From Pseudomonas alliivorans (GTDB taxonomy: Bacteria > Pseudomonadota > Gammaproteobacteria > Pseudomonadales > Pseudomonadaceae), in contig NZ_JAFFZW010000001.1 of NCBI RefSeq assembly GCF_017826695.1, positions 124,001 through 188,000 on the forward strand: a stretch of DNA of 64,000 bases, written 5' to 3'. A program made the position numbers and the translations under genes. Positions within the stretch are counted from its first letter, which is position 1, and every line of letters begins with the position of its first letter. A model generated the notes under the pieces. The model saw nothing but the letters and a program-made list of their open reading frames with translations. It was not told the DNA's origin and ran no database searches. Below, in pieces: positions 63,338 through 64,000 of the stretch.

Positions 63338-63630
63338 TTCAGCAAGCTCCCGATGGACGGCTGGACAGTAATGAAAGAGTGATGAACGCCGATTACATCG
63401 ACGCCCGATTCAGATGAAAGGCGCATTGTCCTCTTTTTTGGCACCTATATGAGTCAACTGTTTCAACTTTCAAGGGTTACGTCTTTCTGATGCAGGGTAG
63501 GCCCGGTACCGGCCTTTGGCCCTGCTACGAGCGACCGCAACATCTGGAAGCACACCCGTTGGCTGTGTTTTGTCACTTCTGTTTACCCTGCTGGTCAATG
63601 ATTCATCTGACAAACCTGTGGAGGTTCCCT

Positions 63631-64000
63631 GTGAATACGCGTGGCTTACTCGATCAGTTGCTCAAGTCTGGTCAGAACATGTTGCAGGACAAGGTCAATG
63701 GCAAATCAAGGTCCGGCAAGCCGTCTTCAGGGAGCGATTCATTGATGGACGGGCTGGGCAGCCTTCTGGGCGGCAATAAAAGCGGCGGCCAGAACAGCAG
63801 TCAGGGCGGTCTGGGCGGTCTGTTGTCCGGTGCTGGCGGTGGCGCGCTGGCGGCCGGTGCCATGAGCCTGCTCAGGGGCAAGGGCTCTCGAGGCATGGGG
63901 GGCAAGGCGCTGAAATATGGCGGGCTGGCGGCGTTGGGTGTATTGGCCTACAAGGCCTATAACAACTGGCAGGCCAGCCAGGGCATGACCGGCCAGCGCG
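63631..64000 (+). CDS. DUF533 (YebE-like, TerB-type) protein, 5' part
   Basis: From GTG 63631, with GGAGG 7 nt upstream, the frame runs to the window edge: VNTRGLLDQLLKSGQNMLQD, then a Gly/Ser-rich stretch (SLLGGNKSGGQNSSQGGLGG) and a hydrophobic segment (YGGLAALGVLAYKAYNNWQA). This is the DUF533 inner-membrane protein type with a predicted TerB-like C-terminal domain lying outside the window. Function unknown. Confidence 0.85.
   Translation, partial: MNTRGLLDQLLKSGQNMLQDKVNGKSRSGKPSSGSDSLMDGLGSLLGGNKSGGQNSSQGGLGGLLSGAGGGALAAGAMSLLRGKGSRGMGGKALKYGGLAALGVLAYKAYNNWQASQGMTGQR

Overview
The window looks like chromosomal DNA of a fluorescent pseudomonad, most likely the Pseudomonas syringae group. 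This is inferred from protein content and gene order (leuA, xseA, guaB-guaA, tadA-mltF-purL, ffh, rpsP-rimM-trmD-rplS, xerD-dsbC-hom-thrC-recJ) and GC-rich coding; no database was searched.

Left core, 1-8580: leuA (cut by the window edge), an M23 peptidase, xseA, a TauE/SafE permease, a small double-CPEC protein, then guaB and guaA. A sigma70-like promoter precedes guaB and a clear terminator follows guaA.

Accessory island, about 8610-24560: it starts just after guaA and is bounded by two imperfect ~110-bp direct repeats (8612-8725 and 24459-24575). It holds a truncated tyrosine integrase, a frameshifted remnant, a DUF4238 protein with a degenerate metallopeptidase-like second half, and a decayed IncP-type conjugation module. 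That module has a trbJ remnant, traK, an oriT with a recognisable nic region, and a traJ split by an IS5-family element with a 4-bp target duplication. Beyond it lie a DUF4365 nuclease-like gene, an MltR-like gene, a membrane protein, a tightly packed three-gene operon of unrecognised proteins (18234-21165), an antitoxin-like small ORF, and a TetR / flavoprotein / methyltransferase-remnant cluster. The three-gene operon is my best candidate for an undescribed system; the oriT-traJ region is the best-supported structural discovery.

Right core, 24715-64000: a small conserved protein, a Tat-exported multicopper oxidase overlapping tadA, mltF, purL, a NIF3-C-like protein, an L,D-transpeptidase, two Nudix hydrolases, a gamma carbonic anhydrase-like protein, DUF1289 and VUT proteins, purT, an MHS-type transporter, a CNNM/CBS protein, a YpjD-like protein, ffh, the rpsP-rimM-trmD-rplS operon, xerD, dsbC, hom and thrC. 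These are followed by a Roc-like signalling locus (BvgS-type sensor, EAL response regulator, convergent LuxR-type regulator), DUF3509, a TIGR02285-type binding protein, yaeQ, recJ, an Old Yellow Enzyme, a PAS hybrid kinase and the start of a DUF533 protein.

Functional threads are purine synthesis (guaB, guaA, purL, purT), threonine synthesis (hom, thrC), translation and secretion (ffh and the rpsP operon), envelope work (mltF, L,D-transpeptidase, M23 peptidase) and c-di-GMP/two-component signalling. I saw no rRNA, tRNA or CRISPR array.
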